DNA of 64,000 bases, taken from the NCBI GenBank assembly GCA_024500155.1, contig CM044876.1, positions 10,359,001 to 10,423,000 of the forward strand, written 5' to 3'. This document shows, in pieces, positions 32,800 to 42,400 of the stretch. The number at the start of each line of letters is the position of its first letter. The stretch's first letter is position 1. The notes beneath the pieces were generated by a model. The model was not told the origin of the DNA. It saw nothing but the letters and a program-made list of their open reading frames with translations, and did no database searches. Position numbers and translations under genes: made by a program. The DNA comes from Chenopodium formosanum. Its lineage: Eukaryota > Streptophyta > Magnoliopsida > Caryophyllales > Amaranthaceae.

Positions 32800-33324
32800 A
32801 TGGAGAACAAAAACTATCAACCTTCAACTATGAAGAAGCCATCCGATGAAGACTTCAAAGTTTGCTCCGTGACCATTAACCCCATCAAACGAGTAGCTTC
32901 GTCGAAAACCGATACTCATGAGATCCGTGTATCTCTTCTCTTTCACCATTGGCGTGAGGTCTGCCTAAGTAATCCAGAGTGCCTTACTCAAGAAGACCGC
33001 TACATCTTGTGGAAGGAGCCATTTAGCAACAGAATTTTCGAGGTGGCTTTTGTCATTAAACCCGAAAATTGTGATATGGTTGAAGGTTACATTACTAATG
33101 CCCTAAGAACTTATAAGATGAATTTGCCTGCTTATGGCGTGAGTCCTGGTGTTTTAAGGTTCGTTATTGCTAAGGTGTCGCGGTGCCTCCGAGAGAATGT
33201 CGTCTTTGATAAAGATCTTCAAGGGTTCCGGTTCGAGTTGGCGGCTGTTGTTGATGTATCGACCGTAGTTGATGTTGGTCGTGACATATATGACGAGGCA
33301 ATGGTGAATATGATAGCTGTCTAG
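32800..33324 (+). CDS. Uncharacterised single-exon family protein, copy 6 (174 aa)
   Basis: Protein identical to copy 4 at 22770, and I found no nucleotide difference in the coding region. The identical or near-identical tract begins about 1.2 kb upstream at the LTR-like repeat and ends at the stop codon. Past it, AGGGGTTTAGTTAAAAG here corresponds to AGGGGTTTTAATTTGTTAAAAG in block A, and a T30 insertion follows at 33557. The upstream open extension to 32707 has no ATG and precedes the transcript leader. Confidence 0.82.
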   Translation: MENKNYQPSTMKKPSDEDFKVCSVTINPIKRVASSKTDTHEIRVSLLFHHWREVCLSNPECLTQEDRYILWKEPFSNRIFEVAFVIKPENCDMVEGYITNALRTYKMNLPAYGVSPGVLRFVIAKVSRCLRENVVFDKDLQGFRFELAAVVDVSTVVDVGRDIYDEAMVNMIAV

Positions 33325-33553
33325 GTCTTTAGGGGTTTAGTTAAAAGTCAAGAAATAAGTAAAATTTAATTAAAACCTAGTACTTGTTAATTTGCTATCA
33401 TTCTTGTAAGTTGTTGCAAATGTTAAGGATGATTTCAAGTTTATAAATTCGATTATTTTTTTAATTACACAAATTATGATATATATTGCATTTTTGTACC
33501 CATTAATAATCGATATTAAGTTTTGTAAGTTGACATGTGAGTTAGTTATTCGA

Positions 33554-33588
<35 letters not shown>

Positions 33589-34072
33589 GAAAGTTCGACT
33601 TTCATTATTGTCTTCATCGTTTGTAACTTTGCACATTGAGATTCTTATGTTCTATGATTTAAGTCAAAATATTTTTATACTGTATATCATATACATACAA
33701 TAAAATAGAGTGGTCGTGAAGCATTTAATTAACAAAAGTATAAAGTTTCATAAAAAAAAAAAAAAAAAAAAAGTAATTTTAACATCATATTATTTGTCTT
33801 CGATCAATATTATATTCTATATTAGTATAATGTTTAAAACAAAACATCTGATCTCTACTCTAACAAATACGGAGTACTTATTTTGTTGTTGATACATTTT
33901 GGTGATTTTTCTTGAACATAATCTTTTCTTAACTTAGGAAAGTTTTGTCAAAAAAACTAAGGAAAGTTCATTGTATTTTATCCTCACTATCATTTATTTC
34001 CTTAATCAGGTGTTAAGCAATGCAAGAGGGAAAGGAACTGTTTTTTTTTTTTTTTTGACATTTTTCTACTGT
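33325..34072. other. Spacer downstream of copy 6 with T30 insertion
   Basis: No gene. Compared with 23520-23545, a block of about 30 T plus AGGAAAGT is inserted at 33557-33594 next to a repeated TTCGA, as expected for a tiny retroposed poly(A) fragment. The open frames over it merely translate the homopolymer. Confidence 0.5.
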
Positions 34073-34539
34073 TTTGTTGTTAGTGGCGTATCCAGGAATT
34101 CCGAACTGTGGGTTCGGAATTTAAAAAAAAACGATGATCATATATTAACTAAATATTCAATACATAAGTTCAATTTTTATTTTTTATTTTTAATTACAAA
34201 TGGATGGATTTCACAATTATAAATAAAAAAAAAAAAACATTTTTCGAGTTTTCATACTTTGAAAGCGTGCTAATACATTACTACTTCTATAAATCTATAA
34301 TTCTATTGCAAAGAATCAATATGACACATTTAAAAAAAAAAAAAAAAATTCCAAGTCCCCAATAAATACAAATTTAACAATGTAAACTTCTTCTAATTAT
34401 CAATTAAAAGACCAAGTAAAAATCTAAAATTCTAAGTTTCTACAATTCAAATTGTCAACAATTCAAGTATTCAACAATATATCAAAACTAGTTAAACAAA
34501 TCAGTATGTAATTAAACTAATTATCACTAATTTTAATAA

Positions 34540-35470
34540 AATTAACCATAAATAAAGATTTAAGAATTAAGAAGAGGAATAAGAGGTCTCACAAACTCAC
34601 GAAGAACGGAAGAACACGAAAAAAAAAATAACAAAAAAAAATAAAAACATAAAATGAGATTAACCATTAAATAAAGATTTAAGAATTAAGAGGAGTAGAG
34701 GAATAAGAGGTCTCACAAACTCACGAAGAACGGAAGAACTTGAAAAAAAATAAAAAATAAAATAATAAAAACTTAAAATGAGATTAACCATAAAATAAAG
34801 ATTTAAGAATTAAGAGTAGAGGAATAAACGGTCTCACAAACTCACGAAGAAAGGAAGAACTCAGCTCGAAAAAGAATAACAAAAAAAAAAAACATAAAAT
34901 GAGGGCAGCTGGATTCGAACACGAAAAAAAAAAATAACAAAAAAAAATAAAAACATAAAATGAGATTAACCATTAAATAAAGATTTAAGAATTAAGAGGA
35001 GTAGAGGAATAAGAGGTCTCACAAACTCACGAAGAACGGAAGAACTTGAAAAAAAATAAATAATAAAATAATAAAAACATAAAATGAGATTAACCATAAA
35101 ATAAAGATTTAAGAATTAAGAGTAGAGGAATAAACGGTCTCACAAACTCACGAAGAAAGGAAGAACTCAGCTCGAAAAAGAATAACAAAAAAAAAAAACA
35201 TAAAATGAGGGCAGCTGGATTCGAACACGAAAAAAAAAAATAACAAAAAAAAATAAAAACATAAAATGAGATTAACCATTAAATAAAGATTTAAGAATTA
35301 AGAGGAGTAGAGGAATAAGAGGTCTCACAAACTCACGAAGAACGGAAGAACTTGAAAAAAAATAAATAATAAAATAATAAAAACATAAAATGAGATTAAC
35401 CATAAAATAAAGATTTAAGAATTAAGAGTAGAGGAATAAACGGTCTCACAAACTCAGCTCGAAAAAGAAT
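34540..35470. repeat. Tandem array, units of about 150/305 bp
   Basis: Seven occurrences of TTAACCA(T)AAATAAAGATT followed by AAGAATTAAGAGGAGTAGAGG and GGTCTCACAAACTCACGAAG, starting near 34545, 34661, 34787, 34965, 35092, 35269 and 35395. They group into higher-order units of about 305 bp marked by GAGGGCAGCTGGATTCGAAC at about 34901, 35207 and 35494. Confidence 0.75.
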
Positions 35471-35493
35471 AACAAAAAAAAAAAACATAAAAT

Positions 35494-35575
35494 GAGGGCA
35501 GCTGGATTCGAACCCAAGACCTTAGAAGGAGGTTCAATGCTCTAACAATCACTCCCTTACCAATGTGCCAAGCTT
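35494..35575 (-). mobile_element. tRNA-like segment with intact B box
   Basis: Minus strand: GGCACATTGGTAAGGGAGTG (weak A box), a central TTAGAGCATTGAACCTCC, then GGTTCGAATCC (35514-35504), a perfect Pol III B-box consensus, then AGCTGCCC. The GGCA..TGCC ends could pair as an acceptor-like stem, but arm lengths do not make a normal tRNA. A decayed tRNA or SINE head is likelier. Confidence 0.45.
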
Positions 35576-35733
35576 TCACATTTGATTATCTATCTCACAT
35601 AAATTTATTTTAACCCTTTTATTTTTTCTTTTTTTTTAAAAAAAAAAAAATTAAAACTTATAATTTTTTTCCGAAAAATCTGTGGGTTCAATGAACCCCC
35701 TTGAACCCCCTAGATCCGCCCATGTTTGTTGTT

Positions 35734-36975
35734 GTCTTGGATCGAATGATAAATTGCATCATTAATTTGGCAAGCCTTTTAATTTGACTCAAAGGTCCGA
35801 CTCAAAGAGGGTAAACAAATAGTTATTAATATATAGTATCCGTTGTAATGCTTGGTAAGTAAGTAACATGTGTATTAAGAAAGAAAAACAATAGGAGATG
35901 TGGAAGGTATTAGAAAAATTGGAGAAGTGGATGTTATTAAAAAAAAAATGGAGAAGTGAAAATTATAATATTAGAGGTTATAGTAAAAAAAAAAACAAAA
36001 AAAAACAAAAAAAACAAACAAACAAACAAATAAAAAAAAAAGCATGAAATTTGAGAATTCGGCTTTTGGAGGATTGTAGTTAACTGACTCTACAATTATA
36101 TAAAAGAATTCCATTAATTACAAGAACAGTAAACTTATGAGGTTGTTTAGCACAAAGAAAAAAAAAATCCCCTACATACAAATTTGTATAACCAAGAACT
36201 CGTTCACAATATTTTTATACATTGTTTAGTTGAAGACATTATTTCACCAACTTAACTCGTATCACTACTTTTTATGGTACTAATTCCGTTTCACATAATT
36301 CATAGCAATTGAGTTTTTTTTTTTTATTCAATTATTTTTCATGAAATGGATGCAGTCATGCAGATAGTAAATTTGAAAAAAATATTATTTCTAAGGGATA
36401 TATATACATCAAAAAAACAAAGTATAATATGATGGAAAATTTATAGTCCTCTCACAAAGGGGGAAGGGGAGTTTTGATTATTTTTTTTTCCCTTTCTGTT
36501 TCTCAAACAATTACAATGTTGATTGGTTAAAAGGGATGGTACCTCATGACATAAGTATAACAATTTATAGGTGATTTTTTTTATTATTTAACTCTATTAA
36601 TTTCAACTTGCATTATTTTTTCCTTTTTAAGTAGAGAAATAAAATTCAAGTAAAATTTTTAATGTTAAGTTAATCGCATGGACATTACACTAAACTAATA
36701 AACTTACCAAATTAATTATATGGAATTAAACACACAAGAAAAAAAAAAAAAAACCCGAAAATAATGGAAATAAAAATAGAAACAATAAAAGATTTTCATT
36801 GTTATTAGATATGAGATACTTTCCACATTTTATTATGACACACAAACAATAATGGAAATAATAATGTAGATAGATAGCCTTCAAAAAAAAAAAAATGTAG
36901 ATAGATAAAGTGTACGACCAAGTTAATGACGAGTAAACGTTTCTATCAAGTCCAAATCCAAATCAAATACTCATC
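35734..36975. other. Spacer and distal promoter of copy 7
   Basis: No gene. From about 36110 it is paralogous to 24430-25470 (AAGAACTCGTTCACAATATT; GTCCTCTCA..AAAGGGGGAAGGGGAG) but without the F2 MITE of block A, so that MITE inserted after the block duplication or was lost here. Confidence 0.55.
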
Positions 36976-36982
36976 ACTTTTC

Positions 36983-37031
36983 CTTGGTGTGCAAGAATAT
37001 GATTAGGTTTCTCATTGTAACCCTATAAATA
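36983..37031 (+). promoter_or_regulatory. Core promoter of family copy 7
   Basis: CTTGGTGTGCAAG at 36983-36995 and TATAAATA at 37024-37031, 28 bp apart and 137 bp before the ATG. Confidence 0.7.
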
Positions 37032-37167
37032 TTGATCAATGGAAATCACTCTAATTAAGGAGTTTATATTATTTAACACTTAATTACCTTCATCCACCAA
37101 ATCACCAAATAAAAATAAAGAAAGCACCTTAAAAATTCTACTCTATTTCCGGCAAACAAGTTCAACA

Positions 37168-37656
37168 ATGGAGATCATCAAAACCCAACAACCTTCAACT
37201 TTGAAGCCTAACAAAGATGACTTCAAAGCTTGTTCCATAACCCTTAACCCCATCAAACGAGTAGCCTCGTCTAAAACCGATACTCATGAGATCCGTGTCT
37301 CTCTTCTCTTTCGCCGTTGGTGTGAGGTCTGCCTAAATCCAGAGTGCCTTACCCAAGAAGACCGCAACACCTTATGGAAGGAGCCATTCAACAACAAAGT
37401 TTTCGAGGTGGCTTTTGGGATTAAACCCGAAAATCCCGATATGGTTGAAGCTTACATTACTAATGCCCTAAGAACTTATAAGAAGAATTTGGCTGCTTAT
37501 TACGGCGTGAGTCCTGGTGTTTTAAGGTTCGTTATTGCTAAGGTTTCGCGGTGCCTCCGAGAGAATGTCGTCTTTGATAAAGATCTTCAAGCGTTCAAAT
37601 TCGAGTTGGGGGCTGTCGTTGATGTCTCTACCGTGTTGGATGTTGGTCACACATGA
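37168..37656 (+). CDS. Uncharacterised family protein, short form, copy 7 (162 aa)
   Basis: ATG at 37168 after the motif-TATA-leader arrangement. It starts MEIIKTQQPSTLKPNKDDFK and ends STVLDVGHT, the same short C-terminus as copy 5, so the truncation predates the block duplication. Private differences include AFGIKPE (Gly for Val in an otherwise invariant AFVIKPE), NLAAYYGVSPG with an extra Tyr, and LQAFKFELG. These changes at invariant positions suggest relaxed constraint or specialisation. Function unknown. Confidence 0.78.
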   Translation: MEIIKTQQPSTLKPNKDDFKACSITLNPIKRVASSKTDTHEIRVSLLFRRWCEVCLNPECLTQEDRNTLWKEPFNNKVFEVAFGIKPENPDMVEAYITNALRTYKKNLAAYYGVSPGVLRFVIAKVSRCLRENVVFDKDLQAFKFELGAVVDVSTVLDVGHT

Positions 37657-38493
37657 TACATATGATCAAGAATCTTGATAATGATCGTTATTTAGTTTTA
37701 GCTATAGAAGTCAAAAAATATTTTTAAGTATAATGATACGGATCTATGTTATCATTCTTGCATTGTTTGTAGGAAAAAATTTAGTACTTGTGCTAATATA
37801 ATGTCAAAGCTGTATTTTTCTCTATCAATTTGATTATTTTTTTGATAAATATTGCGATGTTCATATATTGCATTACTCTCTTAAATCTAAGTTGATACTT
37901 CCTCCATTTTATACTATTGGTCTCATTTATAATCTTTTGACTTTTAAAGATGAGAGGTAATTAAATGTAGTCATATTACGGAGAAGTGAGTATATTATTT
38001 ATATGTTTTGTATTTATTATTTTCTCTAGTGTGAAATTAAAAATATTTGCGATTAATAGTACATTTTCTATCAAAATACGTAATTTGAACATTATGAAAC
38101 AAAAGTACAGTATACTAATAAAGAATCCCAAATATAGTAAAGTACAACATGTCGATTCATAGTGAACTAATCCGACAACAACTCCTTTAATGTCTAATTA
38201 TAAAAATATAGAGTATTCTTCCATTTAAAAAAAAATAAACTAAAAAAATAAAAAAAAAAGAGTACCAATATACAGTAGTTATAAAATTTACGCTCTTCAA
38301 TTCAATTCAAATAGGTTCAACAACAACTCCTTAAATATACTCCGCTCTAAAGACTCTAATTAGTAATTACTTATCGTTTGCATAATAGTTCAATCAATTA
38401 GAACATGTCCTTATTAAATCTATTGATGATCAAGATGGGATTGTCCTAGTCGGTTTTTAGACATAAAATCATATTTGAAATCATGATTGGCTT
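37657..38493. other. Spacer downstream of copy 7
   Basis: No gene. Paralogous to about 26121-27150, with a weak Stowaway-like remnant near 37905-38105. Confidence 0.5.
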
Positions 38494-39201
38494 TAGGGTC
38501 GGCAAACGGGTCTTGTTGTGTCGGTTTCGTGTTCGTGTCAACATTAAATGGGTTGATAAACCCCTGACCCAAACCTGACCCATTTATTAATTAAACGGCT
38601 TGAAAACCCTTGAACTAAACCTAACTCGCTTATTAAATGGGTTAGTTGTATAACCTTTTTTGTTTTTTTTTTTTTTTTTTTTTTTGAGGGGATAGTCGTG
38701 TAACCTTTTACCCACTTACTTTATTAATTCATACATTACATTATATAGTTTAGTACTTAATAACTAATTAATTTTCATATTTAAAATTAAAAAAGAGTAA
38801 AAATTAAAGGTGGGTGACTGACTAAGGGTAAGTCAAAACTATATAAGACTTTAATGTGAAAGAGTAGTAAGATTTATCCGTCCAAACCAAAAATTTTGCC
38901 CCGATAAAAGTTTTTACTAAAGTTTGTACACTACCAAATTATGTGGTTAGAAGGGTTAGTAAGATTGGCATAAGAAAATTCAATTATTTACTTCACAAGT
39001 TAAGCATGTCAAGTTAACAAATTGACGTTCAACCCATTAATATAATCGGGTTATGCGAGTCGTTTCGGGTTGAAAATTTCAACCCAAACCTAACCCGTTT
39101 GATTTCGTGTTGGGTTCGTGTCGACCCAATTACTTAAACAGGTCGAGAATTCTTGACCTAAACTCACTTATTTCGTGTCGTGTCAACTTTTGACAGCCCT
39201 A
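38494..39201. mobile_element. hAT-like non-autonomous element (TAGGG..CCCTA)
   Basis: Ends TAGGGTCGGCAAACGGG and CTTTTGACAGCCCTA are inverted repeats resembling the TAGGG(C)TGTCAAA termini of plant hAT MITEs. The subterminal regions are rich in GGGTTCGTGTCG/CGTGTC motifs. Flanks ATTGGCTT and CTTGACTT are an imperfect 8-bp duplication (6 of 8). Block A (about 27147) and unit 2 (about 30010) have the site without the element. Confidence 0.6.
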
Positions 39202-39495
39202 CTTGACTTGCCTCGTAATTTTTCTTTTATTTTTTTTGTTGGGGTAAGCATTTATTTTTTAAATCGAGTCCGAAAAACCCAACACAATCCAATAATGAGC
39301 TGTTTTGGTCAAGCAATTTTAACCAAAACCTAGATCGGGTAAACCGACTTAATGGAAAATCACAGGTTTATAGTTTATTAACCGGGTTTGCCTCGTCCAA
39401 GTTCGCGAAAAATAGTCACTAATTTGAATTTCAGTCACTCGTGAAATAGCAACCCTCCTTCTTCGGCAATCCTTAGCTTTCCGGCGACGTCAACA
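39202..39495 (+). promoter_or_regulatory. Bystin promoter and 5' UTR region
   Basis: 294 bp between the hAT-like element and the bystin ATG. No convincing TATA box. CT-rich sequence (CCTCCTTCTTCGGCAATCC) sits just upstream of the ATG, as in many plant housekeeping leaders. Confidence 0.4.
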
Positions 39496-42400
39496 ATGGC
39501 GAAGAAGAGAAGAAGAGAGAGAATGCTCAATTCTCAGCCTTTCCTCGCTGAACAACCCACCGTCGTTTCAAAAAAGCGCTCTAAGCCTTTCAAACGCCAC
39601 CAACAGCAAGATCAGGCATATTTTTTTTTTCAAATTTACGCAAATTTTGATGTTATGGTTATTGAATTTGCTTCAAATTTTGAATGAATGATTTTGGTTC
39701 AATTTTTAATTTTGTTGATGAATTTTGCAGATGATTTCCGACAATTTGAGTGATAAAATTCTAAAGGAAGCGTTTAAACAACAAAAGGAAATTGTTGATG
39801 AGGAGAATTATGATCAAAACCCTAAAATTCCTTCGTTTTCTGATGTTCTTTATGATGAGGATGAACAAGAGGAAGATATTGATGATTTTGCCGGGTTTGA
39901 CGATCACGAATTCCAGATTATAGATTGTGAGGTCTGAATTCTCTCTTTATCATAAGAATTTTATAGTTGAATTTCGAGTTTGAGTTTTAGCATTCAATAC
40001 TATTAGAGATTTTTTGCGATTTTATGATTAGCAATTACTGAATGTGTGTATGTATACCACAGTGTACTGAACTGACCTGATCAGTCTTTGAATTCTAAGA
40101 CAGTGAGAGCTAGAGCTAATTTCGTCGTTAATTTACCGCGTACCTGTGTTGTATTGCTGCAAATTCTTAGAAATAACAATTGAAATTGTGTATAATCTAA
40201 ATCACCCTTAAAGGATCTTTGTGTAATGGTCTATGTTACTCGGACACGCCATTTTTGGCCTCATACCCGGGTCGGTACGACCCGACACGGACTCGGGTAT
40301 GAAATCCGTTCCGGATACTCCGATTGGCTCTCGGGTACGGCTAGAGCAGAAAAGAAGATGAAGAAGCAAAAAATACCGAACCAAACCACACCAATCAAAA
40401 ACCAAACAAACAAAACCACACATCTAACCTAGATATGCAGTTCCGCACCTACCACAACCCACCTTATTTCACCACCCTTCATCCCCAGATCGACCCAAAA
40501 GGCCATAACTACCTACCACCACCACAATTTCAATCACAAACCACCATTAAAGTAAAGTTGAAAAACAAAACTTAAACCAAATTAAACGAAATAAAAAGAG
40601 AACATACCTCACGTCCTCACATTACACCAAAAAAACGTCGGTTTTGGGTTTTAATGGTCAAATTCGACCATGAAAACTCTAGATCTAGAGTTTTCATGGC
40701 CGAATTTGACATGAAACCCCTTTAGTTGATGGTGTTCGAAATGAAAAATCTTAGTTGATGCCCTTATGGAGTTCGAAAAACCTCGAAACCTTAGTTGATG
40801 GTGATGCGGGCTGGTGGGGAAAAGAGGAGATGAGAGTGAAAGTTGAGAAAGGGCGGAAGAAAGAAGAGATGAAGACGAAAGGAGATAGAGTGAGACTGAG
40901 AAGAGGAGAGAGAGGGCGGAGAAAGAGGAGAGAGGCGGAGAAGATAACTCAGAGAAGAGATGCGGCCATTAAAGAAGATCTAGGGTTTTATTTTCTGGTT
41001 TCCAAGAAAGAGATGCGGAGAAAATTTTGTACTGTACAAATGTACATTTATTTTTATTTTTTATTGAAGTGTACTGTACATTTAAAAGGTTTTGTGGTTT
41101 CCAATACATTGGTACAGAAAGGTTTTGTGGTACACTGATACTCGTTTTTTTAATAATAATGGTTTGGCTTCCCAAACAAGCTATCCCAAGTATTTTTTTT
41201 TAAGAAAGTTATCTCAAGGTTTTATACTTCGTATTGTGTAAATTAAATATTATATTATTTATCTTAATTAGTTAAAAATAGACTCAATAAATTTTTTTAT
41301 CTTTGCCAAATAAAAAAAATAAAAAAAAAAAATTTCTGATTATCAAGAAAATATTTGATATATTATGGTGAAAAAACTTCAATACAGAGTATATATAACT
41401 GGAGTCTGGAGTATACATTTTGTTTAAAAAAAATCCAAATGAAGTATAACAACTTGAATAAATAATTAAATATTACTCAAAAAAAATATATGGTACACTA
41501 TATAAAAAATAGATGGAGTACAGATTTAAAAAAATGACGTATAAAATAGCGAACAAAAAGTAAGAAAGTTTATCTTTAAAAAAAACAACCTTCAAAATTC
41601 TTGAATGTTTTTTACTAGGTATTTTTAAACAATTTTTGAACATATATTAATTAGAATTTCAATTACTACTGTAGTAGTCTATTGTAAAAAAAAAAAAAAC
41701 AAAAAAAAAAGGATATTGTTTATATTTTGCACGCTTTAATGTATAAATTTAAAAACATTCCATTGTACAAATCAATTGTAATTTATTAGTCTAAAAAAAA
41801 AGCTCAAATGACATAGAGACACTTTACTGGTGGTAAAATCACATCTAATTTATTAATCAAAATCACAGTTCTCTTATACATTATTTAAATAAAAAATTTT
41901 ATAAAATTATACTTCAATTGACATAAAAAGAAAGGTTATCTTCGCTATTTTTTATATGATTTTATTTTATTAGTTATAAATCAATTGTAAATATTTGTTT
42001 TTATTCTTTAGATCAATTAAGTAATTGTAATATTTAGTAGAGTCAAGAAGAAAATTTATAGTTGATCAATTAATTTTCCAAATCAATTAACCTATTAAAG
42101 ATTAATATAGCGAGCTAAGTTATAAGGAAATGTATTATCGATGGACTAATAACTAAGTATTGAAATAAGTCAAATAACTCTATAACAACAAGTGAACAAC
42201 AGTACACAACAAAGGAATTATTCATATTAAAGTATTGGCTAATATATTTAGAATCAAATAAAACAAAATTACCGAATCAACAAATTCTCGATTTATCAAT
42301 TGATCAATAACTAAGTATTGAAACAACTCTATAAAAACAACAATAAACAAAAAAGGTATTGTTCATACTAAGTTATTGGCTAACCTATTAAGATCAATGT

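Larger units (their letters stand above)
34082..35724. mobile_element. 1.6-kb insertion with perfect 9-bp duplication (Mutator-like)
   Basis: Flanked by TTTGTTGTT at 34073-34081 and 35725-35733. The ends AGTGGCGTATCCAGG and (reverse complement of the right end) CATGGGCGGATCTAGG are short imperfect inverted repeats. Block A has the uninterrupted site at about 24050-24070. The 9-bp duplication favours the Mutator superfamily. There is no transposase. The interior is mostly a tandem array (34540-35470) followed by a tRNA-like segment. Confidence 0.65.
31527..39230 (+). repeat. Duplicated gene block B
   Basis: Paralogue of block A (21176-27340), with a single LTR-like unit, long-form copy 6, a 1.6-kb transposon insertion (34082-35724), short-form copy 7 and a 0.7-kb transposon insertion (38494-39201). 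The two insertions account for much of the size difference between the blocks. Confidence 0.75.

Noticed and set aside
33370..33892. Open frames with poly-Lys or poly-Phe
   Set aside because: Translations of A/T homopolymers.
34540..35470. Regularly spaced repeats considered as a CRISPR array
   Set aside because: Plant DNA. Units are 150/305 bp without unique spacers and lie inside a transposon.
35494..35575. Functional tRNA gene
   Set aside because: The B box is perfect, but the A box and stems do not form a normal cloverleaf by eye.
40755..41138. 127-codon Arg/Lys/Glu-rich frame in the hAT 5' region
   Set aside because: Purine-rich simple sequence. The transposase promoter and start lie almost 3 kb downstream.
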